Positions 1 through 8,821 are shown, counted from the stretch's first letter. The stretch: 64,000 nt of DNA from Bordetella genomosp. 10 (GCF_002261225.1 NZ_NEVM01000002.1:558001-622000), one strand, 5' to 3'. Made by a program: numbers and translations. The notes: generated by a model not told the origin, from the letters alone.

Positions 1-494
1 TGTCATCCAGGGGGCATCACTTCGCGCCGATGCGCTGGGACGACGTGCAGTTCGACGCCGGCTACGACAAGTGGCTGGCCTATGGCCAATCCAAGACCGC
101 CATCGCGCTGTTCGCCAAACAGTTCGACACGCTCGCGCAGGCCAGCGGCGTGCGCGCCTTCTCGGTGCATCCGGGCTCGATCTACACGCCGTTGCAACGC
201 CACATGAGCATGGAGGAACTGACCGCGCTGGGTTGGCTCAACGACAAGGGCGAGGTGATCGACCCCAACTTCAAGACGCCGGCCCAAGGCGCCGCCACCA
301 CGGTGTGGGCCGCCACCTCGCCGCTGCTCGAAGGCAAGGGCGGCCTGTACTGCGAGAACTGCGACGTGGCCGTGCGCGACAACACCGCCACGCCCACCGA
401 AACCGGCGTACGCGACTACGCCATCGACCCTCGACAGGCCGAGCGCCTGTGGAAGCTGTCGGCCGCATTGACCGGCATCGACGCCTTCGCTTGA
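1..494 (+). CDS. Short-chain dehydrogenase/reductase, C-terminal part (cut by window edge)
   Basis: The frame is already open at the left edge, so only the C-terminal part of about 164 residues is present. It carries the SDR catalytic Tyr-x3-Lys as YGQSK, followed by the usual VHPGSIYTPL segment after the active site. The N-terminal NAD(P)-binding glycine motif lies outside the window. The region resembles WW-domain-oxidoreductase-like or retinol-dehydrogenase-like SDRs, but the substrate cannot be told. The next SDR gene follows after 24 bases in the same direction, so the two are probably co-transcribed. Confidence 0.8.
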   Translation, partial: SSRGHHFAPMRWDDVQFDAGYDKWLAYGQSKTAIALFAKQFDTLAQASGVRAFSVHPGSIYTPLQRHMSMEELTALGWLNDKGEVIDPNFKTPAQGAATTVWAATSPLLEGKGGLYCENCDVAVRDNTATPTETGVRDYAIDPRQAERLWKLSAALTGIDAFA

Positions 495-518
495 ATTCCA
501 TCTACAAGGAGATCTCTC

Positions 519-1376
519 ATGAAAATCTGGTTTATCACCGGCGCATCGTCCGGTTTCGGCAAGGCGCTGGCCGAATTGGTGCTGGCCCGCGGCGACAGCG
601 CCGTGCTCACCGCGCGCCGCCTGGCGCCCTTGCAGGCCATCGCGGCCCCCCACGGCGACCGCGCGCTGGCCCTGCAGATGGACGTGACCGACGCGGCCTC
701 GCGCGCCGCGGCGCTACAGGCCGCGAACGGCAGGTTCGGCCGCATCGACGTGCTGGCCAACATCGCGGGCGCGGGCGCCTATGGGGCGCTGGAGGAATTC
801 ACCTCCGAACAGATCCGCGCCAACATGGAGTTGAACTTCTTCGCCGCCGTCGAACTGGCGCGCGAAGTGCTGCCGGGAATGCGCGCGCGGAAATCCGGCC
901 ACATCCTGAACCTGACCAGCATCGCCGGCCTGGTGGCCTTCCCCGGCAACGGCTTGTACAACGCGTCGAAATTCGCGCTGGAAGGTTTCACCGAGGCGCT
1001 GCATCACGAGGTCAAGCCCTTGGGCGTCCGGGTGACGCTGATCGAGCCGGGGGCTTTTCGCACCGGCTTCGCGGGCGCGGCCGCCATGCGCGCGTCGGGC
1101 CATATCGCCGACTACGCGCCACTGGACGCGGGCGTGGACGAATACTTCGCCACGCAGGACGGCAAGCAGATGGGTGATCCCGTCAAGGGCATGCAGGTGG
1201 TCGTCGACATGGTGGACGGCGACACGGCGCCCGTGCGCCTGATGCTGGGCGAGGACGCCTACCAGTTGTGGGAAGGCGCCGTCGCCGTGCGCAACCGCGA
1301 CCTGGCCCACTGGCGGTCGCGGGGCGAGGACACCGCCATTCCCGGCGCGGCGAAGAACCCCGTGCAGGCGGTCTGA
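519..1376 (+). CDS. SDR family oxidoreductase
   Basis: This 285-residue protein is a classical short-chain dehydrogenase. The cofactor motif TGASSGFG is near residues 7-14, and ARR after the second strand suggests NADP preference. The Ser of LTSIAG and the Tyr/Lys of YNASK complete the catalytic set. An AAGGAG ribosome site at 507-512 supports the ATG at 519. It probably forms a unit with the partial SDR upstream. The substrate is unknown. Confidence 0.88.
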   Translation: MKIWFITGASSGFGKALAELVLARGDSAVLTARRLAPLQAIAAPHGDRALALQMDVTDAASRAAALQAANGRFGRIDVLANIAGAGAYGALEEFTSEQIRANMELNFFAAVELAREVLPGMRARKSGHILNLTSIAGLVAFPGNGLYNASKFALEGFTEALHHEVKPLGVRVTLIEPGAFRTGFAGAAAMRASGHIADYAPLDAGVDEYFATQDGKQMGDPVKGMQVVVDMVDGDTAPVRLMLGEDAYQLWEGAVAVRNRDLAHWRSRGEDTAIPGAAKNPVQAV

Positions 1377-1416
1377 GCGGGCAGCCTGCCGGAGCCCGTC
1401 GCCCGATAGGCCGGAG

Positions 1417-1444
1417 GCCGCGGCATTCTTGCCGCGGCTTTCTT
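1417..1444. terminator. Bidirectional Rho-independent terminator
   Basis: A perfect 8-bp stem (GCCGCGGC at 1417-1424 and 1431-1438) with a 6-base ATTCTT loop is followed by a T-rich tract. It lies between two convergent genes, the SDR on plus and the dienelactone hydrolase on minus, and probably ends both transcripts. Confidence 0.75.
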
Positions 1445-2123
1445 ATTTCGAGGCCAGATGCCGGTCCAGGAATTCCAGCGTCCTGTCGAGCGCGAGTTTC
1501 GCGGCGGCCTGGTTGTAGGCGCCGCGCTGGTCGCAATTGAAGCCGTGGCCGGCGTCATAGAAGTGCGAGACGGCATCGGCATGCCGATGCGCCACCGCGC
1601 GCGCCTTCTCCACCGGCAGTGACTGGTCCTGCTCGCCGAAATGCAGCATGACCGGGCATTTCGGCGACTCGTCGATGAAGTTGGGAATGGCGCCGCCGTA
1701 ATAGCAGACGGCGGCCGACAGCGAGGGCAGGCGGCAGGCCGCCAGCCAGGCCACCGTTCCGCCGTAGCAATAGCCGACGATGCCCTTTTTCAGGTCCGCC
1801 GGCGCGCTGTCCAAGGCGGCTTCCACGTCCAGCAGGGCGTTGCCGAAGTCCAGCTTCTTCATGATCTCGACGCCGCGTCCCACTTCCTCCTGCGTATAGC
1901 CCGACTCGTATTCCGGCTGGACGCGGTCGAACAGGGCAGGCGCGATGGCCACGTAGCCGTTGGCGGCATAGCCGTCCGCCACGCCGCGGATATGGCTGTT
2001 GACGCCGAAAATCTCCTGCACGACCACGACTACGCCCTTGGGCTTGCCGGCGGGTTGGGCGACATAAGCGGCCAGCCGATGGCCGTCGGCGGCTTTCAGT
2101 GTATCTTTCATGGTCTGCTCCAT
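1443..2123 (-). CDS. Dienelactone hydrolase family protein
   Basis: This 226-residue cytoplasmic alpha/beta hydrolase has the dienelactone hydrolase triad: Cys119 in GYCYGG, Asp166 in GEQDQS and His193 in YDAGHGFN. The oxyanion-side Glu37 is in QEIFGVN. The family hydrolyses dienelactone in chlorocatechol breakdown, but many members act on other lactones or esters. It is transcribed divergently from the GntR regulator at 2184, with a shared 60-base control region. A second Met at residue 5 could be the true start. Confidence 0.88.
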   Translation of the reverse strand: MEQTMKDTLKAADGHRLAAYVAQPAGKPKGVVVVVQEIFGVNSHIRGVADGYAANGYVAIAPALFDRVQPEYESGYTQEEVGRGVEIMKKLDFGNALLDVEAALDSAPADLKKGIVGYCYGGTVAWLAACRLPSLSAAVCYYGGAIPNFIDESPKCPVMLHFGEQDQSLPVEKARAVAHRHADAVSHFYDAGHGFNCDQRGAYNQAAAKLALDRTLEFLDRHLASK

Positions 2124-2141
2124 AGGTTATAAGTGCGTCAA

Positions 2142-2153
2142 AGTATACAAATT
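2142..2153. promoter_or_regulatory. Candidate GntR operator half-site
   Basis: The sequence AGTATACAAATT reads as ATTTGTATAC on the other strand. It sits between the divergent hydrolase and GntR genes. The same TTGTAT(A/G) core recurs twice at 3972-4030, upstream of the next divergent gene pair, which suggests a common regulator. Inferred from repetition and position only. Confidence 0.4.
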
Positions 2154-2183
2154 GATGTTTAATGCATGCAAGGTAATGGGATC

Positions 2184-2954
2184 ATGGCAATACGGAAACA
2201 GGGCGGGGAACAAACGGACAAGGTCCTGAGCCAGCTCGCCTCGCGCTCGGACCATGGCGGGGCCGAGGCGGACGACGATGACGACGTGCGCGCGCCGGCT
2301 TCGGGCACCCAGAGCAACCAGCTCGCGCAGCAACTGGAGGAAATGATATTCGAGGGCCAGTTGGCGCCGGGACAGCGGTTGGACGAGGCCAGCATCGCGG
2401 CCAGGTTCGGCGTGTCGCGCACCCCGGTGCGCGAGGCCATCCAGCGGCTGGTCGCCACCGGCATGGTGGAAGTGCGCCGGCGCAAGGGCACCATCGTCAC
2501 GCACCTGAGCATGCCACGGCTGATCGGCATGATCGAGACCATGGCCGAAATGGACACCATGGCGGCGCGCCTGGCGGCCCGGCGCGCCACGCCGCAGGAA
2601 CGCGAGGGTTTGCGGGAAATCCTGGAGAAGGCCACGGCCGCCGTGGAGGACCAGCAGGCCTATACCCGGATGAACCGGGAATTCCACTGGGCGCTGTATG
2701 CGGCGACCCATAACCAATATCTCGAGGAACTCGCGCTGCGCACCTGGAAGGTGCTGCAGCCCTATCGCAATTTCCGGCTGGACCAGCCCGGACGGCGCAA
2801 GGAGTCCCTGGCCGAGCATACGGCCATCTACGAGGCCATCCGCGCCGCCGATGGCGAGCTGGCGGGCAAGGCCATGGCCACGCACGTCAAGCTGGGCGGC
2901 GTGATCGCGGACTTCGTGTTCAGCCTGCCGGCGAACGCGCGCACGGAGGAATAG
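2184..2954 (+). CDS. GntR family transcriptional regulator (FadR/FCD type)
   Basis: The N-terminal winged helix-turn-helix (about residues 45-110) contains RFGVSRTPVREAIQRL, typical of GntR repressors. The C-terminal all-alpha FCD ligand domain has EFHWALYAATHN-type metal or effector ligands. The ATG at 2184 is preferred to one at 2166 because AAGG at 2170-2173 is well spaced for it and the earlier ATG has no ribosome site. An acidic, disordered stretch of about 35 residues precedes the HTH. It lies between two divergent operons and probably regulates both in response to an organic acid or CoA ester. Confidence 0.88.
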   Translation: MAIRKQGGEQTDKVLSQLASRSDHGGAEADDDDDVRAPASGTQSNQLAQQLEEMIFEGQLAPGQRLDEASIAARFGVSRTPVREAIQRLVATGMVEVRRRKGTIVTHLSMPRLIGMIETMAEMDTMAARLAARRATPQEREGLREILEKATAAVEDQQAYTRMNREFHWALYAATHNQYLEELALRTWKVLQPYRNFRLDQPGRRKESLAEHTAIYEAIRAADGELAGKAMATHVKLGGVIADFVFSLPANARTEE

Positions 2955-2973
2955 GTCAGGCGTCGCCTTCGGC

Positions 2974-3963
2974 TTACCTGCCCTGACCGGTGACGTGACC
3001 GCTGACGTCGCCGCTGAGGGGGCCGCTGACGTGGCTGCTGACCGCGTGCATCACCAGCCGTCCTTCCTCGTCCCTGATCTCGCATCGGCAGGCGGCCGTC
3101 GAGCTGCCGCGATGCAGGATGGCGGCCTCGGCACGCAGCGTCCGGCCGCGTCCGGGCGACAGATACCACCCGCTGATGCCCGCCAGCGTCCAATCCGCGC
3201 CGACCGCGGCCCGGCAGGTATGCCCGGCCAGCGCGAGCACGATGCCGCCCTGGGTGTGGCCGACCCGATTGCCCGAATGCAGCCCATTCTCCAGCGTGCA
3301 CGCCGCCCGCTGTTCGCCGGCCTGCGGCACAAGGTCCCAGAAGCGCGCCAGGAAGTTTCGCTCCCCCGCGGCCAGGATCCGTCGCGTCCGCGCCAGGACG
3401 CCGGCCTCGGCCGGGTCCAGTTCGCCCTCGGCCAGTAGCGGCGGCTCGAAGCCGGGCTCGCCGCGCCGCGCCATGGGCATCGGGGCCAGGGCCGCGCCGC
3501 CCAGCGGCATGAAGGCGGCGCCGCCCACGCAGCAGAGGCGCCCGGCATGACGGATGGCGGTGCGGGTGAAGAGCTGGCGGGCGCCCGTCTCCGCGGTCGC
3601 GCCTTCGGCGGTAGAGCATGCCTCGACGAGATCCGCCGGCGCGGCGCCGGACGGCGGGCCCGCGTCCGCCATGAACGAAAGCGACATCTGCACGGTCGCC
3701 ATCCGGCGCGCCTGGCCCACCTCCCTGCGCAGGCTGGCGGCCATTCCTATGTCGGCCAGCACGGCCAGCGCTGCCAGCTCGAGCTGCCCGTCGGCGGCGA
3801 CGGCATGCGGTCCGGCCAGCAGGGACACCCGGGAGCGCTCCTTTTCGACCTCGTCGAAGGAGAGGCGCAGGAAATTTCCGGGGAAGTTCCAGCCGGGTTG
3901 GCGGTTGCCGGCCAAGCCGCGCAGGACTTGTTCGAGGATGGATGAAGACGGATTCAGGTTCAT
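2974..3963 (-). CDS. Putative acyl-CoA thioesterase with two hotdog domains
   Basis: This 329-residue protein appears to be a tandem hotdog. The first half has a LAALAVLADIGMAAS helix followed by a VQMSLSF strand. The second half repeats the pattern with HTQGGIVLALAGHTC and ISGWYLSPGRG. This matches PaaI/TesB-like thioesterases acting on small acyl-CoAs. The extreme C-terminus is made of a 12-bp tandem repeat giving serine-glycine units. It is divergent from the MaoC-type gene at 4056. Hydratase activity is an alternative, since hotdog folds serve both. Confidence 0.65.
   Translation of the reverse strand: MNLNPSSSILEQVLRGLAGNRQPGWNFPGNFLRLSFDEVEKERSRVSLLAGPHAVAADGQLELAALAVLADIGMAASLRREVGQARRMATVQMSLSFMADAGPPSGAAPADLVEACSTAEGATAETGARQLFTRTAIRHAGRLCCVGGAAFMPLGGAALAPMPMARRGEPGFEPPLLAEGELDPAEAGVLARTRRILAAGERNFLARFWDLVPQAGEQRAACTLENGLHSGNRVGHTQGGIVLALAGHTCRAAVGADWTLAGISGWYLSPGRGRTLRAEAAILHRGSSTAACRCEIRDEEGRLVMHAVSSHVSGPLSGDVSGHVTGQGR
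2988..3047. repeat. Five-copy 12-bp tandem repeat inside the thioesterase C-terminus
   Basis: Five consecutive 12-base units related to CGCTGACGTCGC run from 2988 to 3047. The period is a multiple of three, so the array encodes four-residue units ending in Ser/Thr-Gly (HVSG, PLSG, DVSG, HVTG) without breaking the frame. Confidence 0.85.
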
Positions 3964-3971
3964 GATTCGGG

Positions 3972-4030
3972 TTTGTATGGATGCAAAACTGGTTGATATT
4001 GTATTTTTATAAATCTAATATGCATACAAC
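3972..4030. promoter_or_regulatory. Divergent control region with two candidate GntR sites
   Basis: An imperfect palindrome TTTGTATGGATGCAAA lies at 3972-3987, and ATGCATACAAC at 4020-4030 is its half-site in the opposite direction. Both share the TTGTAT core found at 2142-2153. The AT-rich DNA between them probably holds the promoters of the thioesterase (minus) and hydratase operon (plus). Predicted target of the GntR protein at 2184. Confidence 0.45.
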
Positions 4031-4055
4031 AACTTCAATACGGCTGGAGACAAGT

Positions 4056-4580
4056 ATGCCTCGCATGAACGAAGAGGTCAGGCGCTGCATCGGCCTGGAG
4101 ACCGATCTGCAACTGGCCTGCGATCCGGTGGAAAGGGGGGCCGTGCGCCGCTATGCGCAGGCCATCATGGACATCGATCCGGTCTATATGGACGAGGACG
4201 CCGCGGCCGGCACCCGGTACGGCGCGCCCGTGGCGCCGCCGCTGTTCCCCAACGCCATGCTCAGGCTGCCCTTCGGCGATCCCGACCTGGTGCAGGCGCG
4301 CGCCGCCGATCCCGATTTCGACGGCGCGGTGGGCTCCTCGACGCTGGGGCTGCCGCCGCTGCCGCTGGTCAATAGCCCGCTGCTGAACGGCGGCACGGAA
4401 GTCGAGCTGTTCCGCTATGCCCGGCATGGCGAGCGGATCCGGCTGAAGTCGCGCTACCTGGATATCTACGAACGCGAGACCTCCAAGGGCTGGATGCTGA
4501 TGGTGGTGATCGAGACCGACTTCCTGGACGAGGAAGGCCAGTTGGTCATGCGCTTTCGCAAGACGCAGTTGCGCCGCTGA
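4056..4580 (+). CDS. FAS1-like dehydratase / MaoC N-terminal domain protein
   Basis: This 174-residue single hotdog resembles the N-terminal FAS1-like dehydratase domain found in MaoC pairs and in mesaconyl-CoA-type hydratases. RYAQAIMDIDPVYMDED matches the family's substrate-side helix. The ATG at 4056 has GGAG at 4046-4049; an upstream in-frame ATG at 3981 lies inside the operator region and is unlikely. It is the first gene of an operon and is followed after 12 bases by a MaoC-type partner, so the two probably form a heteromeric enoyl-CoA hydratase. Confidence 0.72.
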   Translation: MPRMNEEVRRCIGLETDLQLACDPVERGAVRRYAQAIMDIDPVYMDEDAAAGTRYGAPVAPPLFPNAMLRLPFGDPDLVQARAADPDFDGAVGSSTLGLPPLPLVNSPLLNGGTEVELFRYARHGERIRLKSRYLDIYERETSKGWMLMVVIETDFLDEEGQLVMRFRKTQLRR

Positions 4581-4592
4581 GGAGGACGACAC

Positions 4593-5108
4593 ATGGATGG
4601 CATCCGCAAACCCGCCCAGGTCTATTTCGACGACGTCGCCGAGGGCTTCGAGCTGCCGCCCCTGCGCAAGGGGCCGCTGACCACGGTGCATTTGATGCGC
4701 TGGTCGGCCGCGATGGAGAACTGGCACAAGATTCACTACGACCATCCCTTCGCCGTCGGGCACGACAGGCTGCCCGGCTTGCTGGTGAACGGCTCGTTCA
4801 AGCAGCAATTCATTCTCCAGCACCTCAAGGACTTCGCCGGCCTGGCGGGCTGGGCCTGGAAGGCGCGTTTCCAGTTCCGCGCCATGGACGTGGCGGGCAC
4901 GACGCTGGACGTGTGGGCGCGCGTCAAGCGCAGGATTCCGATGGACGACTATGGACTGGTGGAGCTCGACCTGGGCATCCGCAACCAGGATGGCCACGAA
5001 TCGACGCCCGGCGAGGGGCTGGTCGCGCTGCCGTACCGCGGGCGCGGCGCCGTGCCCTATCCCTTCGTGCCGCCGGCCGGCGATCCCTGGGCAAGACGCG
5101 CCGGCTGA
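4593..5108 (+). CDS. MaoC-like dehydratase
   Basis: A 171-residue hotdog protein. MENWHKIHYDHPFA has the spacing of the hydratase-2 motif, with Asp and His as catalytic residues. GGAGG at 4581-4585 gives a strong start. It is probably the active partner of the preceding FAS1-like domain protein, hydrating an unsaturated acyl-CoA. The C-terminus is proline-rich. Context with an HMG-CoA-lyase-like aldolase suggests hydration before carbon-carbon cleavage. Confidence 0.75.
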   Translation: MDGIRKPAQVYFDDVAEGFELPPLRKGPLTTVHLMRWSAAMENWHKIHYDHPFAVGHDRLPGLLVNGSFKQQFILQHLKDFAGLAGWAWKARFQFRAMDVAGTTLDVWARVKRRIPMDDYGLVELDLGIRNQDGHESTPGEGLVALPYRGRGAVPYPFVPPAGDPWARRAG

Positions 5109-5190
5109 GCGCCCCTTTTTCTTCGCCTACCGGCCGGGTGGGGCGAAACACGCCGGCCCGCCTGCCGGCTCATCTTTCGAGGCATGCATC

Positions 5191-6147
5191 ATGGCTGATT
5201 GGCCGAAGTCCGTTCACATCCACGAGGAAGGTCCGCGCGAAGGCTTTCAGTTCGAGAAAGGCGCCATTCCGACCGCGGCCAAGGTCGAGCTGATCGACGC
5301 ATTGTCGGAGACCGGGTTGAAGGAGATCCAGACGGTGTCCTTCGTCAATCCCAAGCGCGTGCCCGGCATGGCCGACGCCGACGAAGTGGTGCGGCGCTTT
5401 CGCAAGGCGCCCGGCGTGCGCTATTCCGGGCTGTGGCTCAACGAGAAGGGCCTGGAGCGGGCGCTGGCCAGCGAGAAGATCGACGTCGAGGGCCGCATCG
5501 TGCTGTGCGCTTCCGAGCCTTTCCTGGCGCGCAACCAGAACATTACGCTGGACCAGATGGCCGATATGCAGCGGGCCATGATCGCCACCTACCAGGCGCG
5601 CGGCATTCCCGTCGTCGAAGGCGCCGTGCAGGCGGCCTTCGGCTGCAACTTCAAGGGCGAGGTCACGACAGGAGACGTGCTGGCCATCGTGGCCCGCATC
5701 GTGTCTATCGCCCAAGAGTCGGGCATCGCGCTGAAGCGCCTGGTCCTGGCCGACACCATGGCCTGGGCGGTGCCCGCCCGTATCCGCGCCGTGGTGGGCG
5801 CGGTGCGCGAACGCTACCCGGACCTGGCGGTGACCCTGCACCTGCACGACACGCGCGGCATGGGCATCGCCAACGCCTATGCCGGCCTGGAGATGGGCGT
5901 GCATGCCTTCGATTCCTCGGTGGCCGGCCTGGGCGGATGCCCGTTCGCCGCGCACAAGGGCGCGGCGGGCAATGTGTGCACCGAGGACCTGGTGTTCATG
6001 TGCGAGGAAATGGGTATCTCGACAGGCGTCGATCTGGACCGCCTGATCGACGCGGCCAACCTGGCCGAACGCATCGTCGGCCACCCCTTGCCGGGCGCGG
6101 TAAAGCAGGGCGGCAGCCTGAACCGCTACAGGCAGGCCGGGCAGTGA
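5191..6147 (+). CDS. HMG-CoA lyase-like aldolase
   Basis: This 318-residue TIM-barrel aldolase matches hydroxymethylglutaryl-CoA lyases. Visible features are the first-strand PREGFQ, the metal ligands in LHLHDTRG, and the flexible-loop signature GLGGCPFA with the reactive Cys. The usual first-strand Asp is Glu here (REG instead of RDG), a conservative metal-ligand change. GAGG precedes the ATG at 5191. It probably cleaves a 3-hydroxyacyl-CoA made by the hydratases just upstream. Citramalyl-type lyase activity is an alternative. Confidence 0.82.
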   Translation: MADWPKSVHIHEEGPREGFQFEKGAIPTAAKVELIDALSETGLKEIQTVSFVNPKRVPGMADADEVVRRFRKAPGVRYSGLWLNEKGLERALASEKIDVEGRIVLCASEPFLARNQNITLDQMADMQRAMIATYQARGIPVVEGAVQAAFGCNFKGEVTTGDVLAIVARIVSIAQESGIALKRLVLADTMAWAVPARIRAVVGAVRERYPDLAVTLHLHDTRGMGIANAYAGLEMGVHAFDSSVAGLGGCPFAAHKGAAGNVCTEDLVFMCEEMGISTGVDLDRLIDAANLAERIVGHPLPGAVKQGGSLNRYRQAGQ

Positions 6148-6211
6148 ATCCGGGGGCGGGCCGTGCGATGAACGCATCGGCTCGCCCCGCATCGATCGGG
6201 AAGGAGGGTAT

Positions 6212-7606
6212 ATGGGACTGACCAGGGAGCTCGGGGCGTTCGCGTCCCGGCTGGAGTACGGACGGTTGCCGGCGGCGGCCGTGCGCGTCGCCACGCTGGG
6301 CTTCATCGATTGCGTGGCGGTGATGCTGGCGGGCGGCACGGAGCCGGTGACCGAAATCGTGGCCGCGACGGTGCTGGACGGCGACGGGAAGCCCGAGGCG
6401 TCGCTGCTGTTCTCGCAGCGCCGCGCGCCGGCGCCCGTGGCCGCCTGGATCAACGGCTGCGCCGCGCATGCGCTGGACTATGACGACGCCGGCGGCCACC
6501 GCAGCGCCATCCTGGTGCCGGCCTTGCTGGCCGAGGGCGAGGCGTTGGGCGCCAGCGGCGCCGACATGATCGCCGCCTACGTCGCCGGCTTCGAGGTCTG
6601 GTCCGAGCTGGCGCTGCGCGAGCGCGGCCACCTGCACGAACGCGGCTGGCATCCCACCGGGCTGTACGGCGCCGTCGCCGCGGCGGTGGCCGTGTCCCGC
6701 CTGCGCGGGCTGGACGCGGAACAGGCCGCGCGGGCCATGGCCGTCGCCGCCTCGCAGGCCAGCGGCATCGTCGCCAACTTCGGCTCCATGATGAAGCCTT
6801 TCCACGCGGGCAATGCCGCCCGCGCCGGCCTGCTGTCGGCCCGCCTGGCGGCGAACGGCATGACCGCGTCGGCCACGGCCTTCGAGCACCCGCGCGGCTT
6901 CATGAACGCGGTGTCGCAGCATGGCGACTACGACGCCGGGACGCCGGCCGGCACGCTGGGCGAGCGCTGGCGCATCGAGTCCGAGGGCGTGAGCATCAAG
7001 AAGTATCCGACCTGCTACTGCACCCACCGCGCCATCGACGCCATGCTGGAACTGGCGCAGCGCCACGACATCGACCCCGCGCAGGTGGAAGCGGTCGAGG
7101 TCATCATCGGCAAGACGCAGAAAGCCATTCTGCACGCCGACCGCCCGTCGACCGGGCTGGAAGGAAAATTCAGCATCCAGTTCGCCATGGCCTGCGCCTT
7201 GCTGGAGCGCCGCGTCACGCTGGCGGAGCTGGTGGATCCCGTGGTCCGGCGCCAGGACGTGCAGGACATCATCCCCCGCGTGCACGTCACCCTGTCCACC
7301 GATTACGACGCGCTCATGCCGCAGTACGCCAGGCATGACCAGGTCAAGGTCCGCCTGAAATCCGGCGCGTTGCTGGAAAGCGAGAAGGTGGCCCGCGCGC
7401 GCGGACATATCGAACGGCCGCTGTCGCGCGAGGAGCTGTATGCCAAGTTCCGCTCCTGCCTGGACTTCGCCGCCTCGCCGCTGGATCCCGAAGCCCTGTT
7501 CGCAAGCCTGGAGGCCCTGCCACGCCAACCCGCCGGCTGGTTGCGCGTCGCCACCCAACAAGGCGGCCGCACGCCGGCCGCGGCCACCCCCATGGAGAAG
7601 GCATGA
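6212..7606 (+). CDS. MmgE/PrpD family protein
   Basis: A 464-residue protein of the 2-methylcitrate dehydratase/cis-aconitate decarboxylase superfamily. The family hallmarks HALDYDDAGGHRS (about residue 88) and the cysteine-containing KKYPTCYCTH segment (about 260) are present. A strong AAGGAGGG ribosome site lies at 6201-6208. It ends in a four-base overlap (ATGA) with the acyl-CoA dehydrogenase start, so the two are translationally coupled. The likely substrate is a tri- or dicarboxylic acid. Confidence 0.88.
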   Translation: MGLTRELGAFASRLEYGRLPAAAVRVATLGFIDCVAVMLAGGTEPVTEIVAATVLDGDGKPEASLLFSQRRAPAPVAAWINGCAAHALDYDDAGGHRSAILVPALLAEGEALGASGADMIAAYVAGFEVWSELALRERGHLHERGWHPTGLYGAVAAAVAVSRLRGLDAEQAARAMAVAASQASGIVANFGSMMKPFHAGNAARAGLLSARLAANGMTASATAFEHPRGFMNAVSQHGDYDAGTPAGTLGERWRIESEGVSIKKYPTCYCTHRAIDAMLELAQRHDIDPAQVEAVEVIIGKTQKAILHADRPSTGLEGKFSIQFAMACALLERRVTLAELVDPVVRRQDVQDIIPRVHVTLSTDYDALMPQYARHDQVKVRLKSGALLESEKVARARGHIERPLSREELYAKFRSCLDFAASPLDPEALFASLEALPRQPAGWLRVATQQGGRTPAAATPMEKA

Positions 7607-8814
7607 CTGAAGCCACAGAACTGGCGGCGCACGCATTCCGCCTGCCCGACGAGATCCGGCAATTCCAGGAACTGGCGCGCCAGATCGTGCGCGATGAAAT
7701 GCTGCCGCTGGAGCAGAAATACCTGGCGCATCCGGCGAAGTCGCACAGCCTGCGCGCGCGCGACGCCCTGCGGGCGATCTTCCCGCCGGAGGTGGTGCAG
7801 CGGCTGTACAAGCTGTCGCAGGACACCGGCCTGTGGGGCTTGAACATCCCCGAAGATCATGGCGGCTCGGGCCTGCCGCTGCTGGCCAAGGCGGTGATCA
7901 TGGAGGAGTTCTACTACTGCGCGGTGCCGTTCCCCTTCGCGGAAGTGCCGAACATCCTCTATCACTGCAAGGGCGAGCAGATCGACAGATACCTGCGGCC
8001 TTGCATAGACGGCAGCAAGATCGCCGCCTTCGCGCAGACCGAGCCCAACGCCGGCAGCGATCCCGGCGGCATGATGAAGACCGCCGCGGTGCGCAAGAAC
8101 GGCGAGTGGTCCATCAACGGCACCAAGATGTGGATTTCCAATGCCCTGGCCTGCGACTTCGTCATGGTGCAGGCGGTGACGGACCCGGACAAGCGCCAGC
8201 GCGGCGGCATCACGATGTTCCTGGTGGATCGCGACAACCCCGGCATGAAGGTGGTGGAGGAGGGCCTGCCGACCTGGCTGGATTCGACGCCGTCGCAGTT
8301 CATCGTCAACTTCGACGATTGCCGCGTTCCCGATTCGGCGGTGCTGGGCGAGGTCGGGCAGGGCTTCGCCATGGGCCAGCGCTGGCTGACCATCATGGAC
8401 CGCCTGCTGCGCGGCCCTTTCTGCCTGGGCAAGATGCAGCGCGGCCTGGACATGTCCATCGACTGGGCCAAGCAGCGCGTCACCTTCGGCAAGCCGCTGG
8501 CGGAGCGGCAGGCGATCCAGTGGAAGATCGTGGACATGTACGTGGCCATCCGCGCCGTGCGCAACCTGATCTACGAGGTGGCCTCGCGCGCCGATGCGGG
8601 CGAGGACGTGCGCACCGAGGCGGCGATGGTGAAGCTGGCGGCCGCCGAATGGGGCGCGCGGGCCCTGGACGACGCCATCCAGATCCACGGCGCCATGGGC
8701 GAGGCGCTGGAACTGCCGCTGTCGCTGTTCTATCGCTACGTGCGCCATGCGCGCATCGGCGGCGGCACCGACGAAATCCAGCGCATGATGATCGCGCGCT
8801 CGCTGCTGGCCTGA
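7603..8814 (+). CDS. Acyl-CoA dehydrogenase
   Basis: A 403-residue FAD-dependent acyl-CoA dehydrogenase. AQTEPNAGSDPG and WISNALACDF form the flavin-binding middle domain, and the C-terminal four-helix domain ends with RIGGGTDEIQRMM. It introduces a 2,3-double bond into an acyl-CoA, passing electrons to ETF. The start overlaps the MmgE/PrpD stop by four bases. No obvious catalytic Glu replacement could be judged by eye. Confidence 0.92.
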   Translation: MTEATELAAHAFRLPDEIRQFQELARQIVRDEMLPLEQKYLAHPAKSHSLRARDALRAIFPPEVVQRLYKLSQDTGLWGLNIPEDHGGSGLPLLAKAVIMEEFYYCAVPFPFAEVPNILYHCKGEQIDRYLRPCIDGSKIAAFAQTEPNAGSDPGGMMKTAAVRKNGEWSINGTKMWISNALACDFVMVQAVTDPDKRQRGGITMFLVDRDNPGMKVVEEGLPTWLDSTPSQFIVNFDDCRVPDSAVLGEVGQGFAMGQRWLTIMDRLLRGPFCLGKMQRGLDMSIDWAKQRVTFGKPLAERQAIQWKIVDMYVAIRAVRNLIYEVASRADAGEDVRTEAAMVKLAAAEWGARALDDAIQIHGAMGEALELPLSLFYRYVRHARIGGGTDEIQRMMIARSLLA

Positions 8815-8821
8815 GGTCGCC

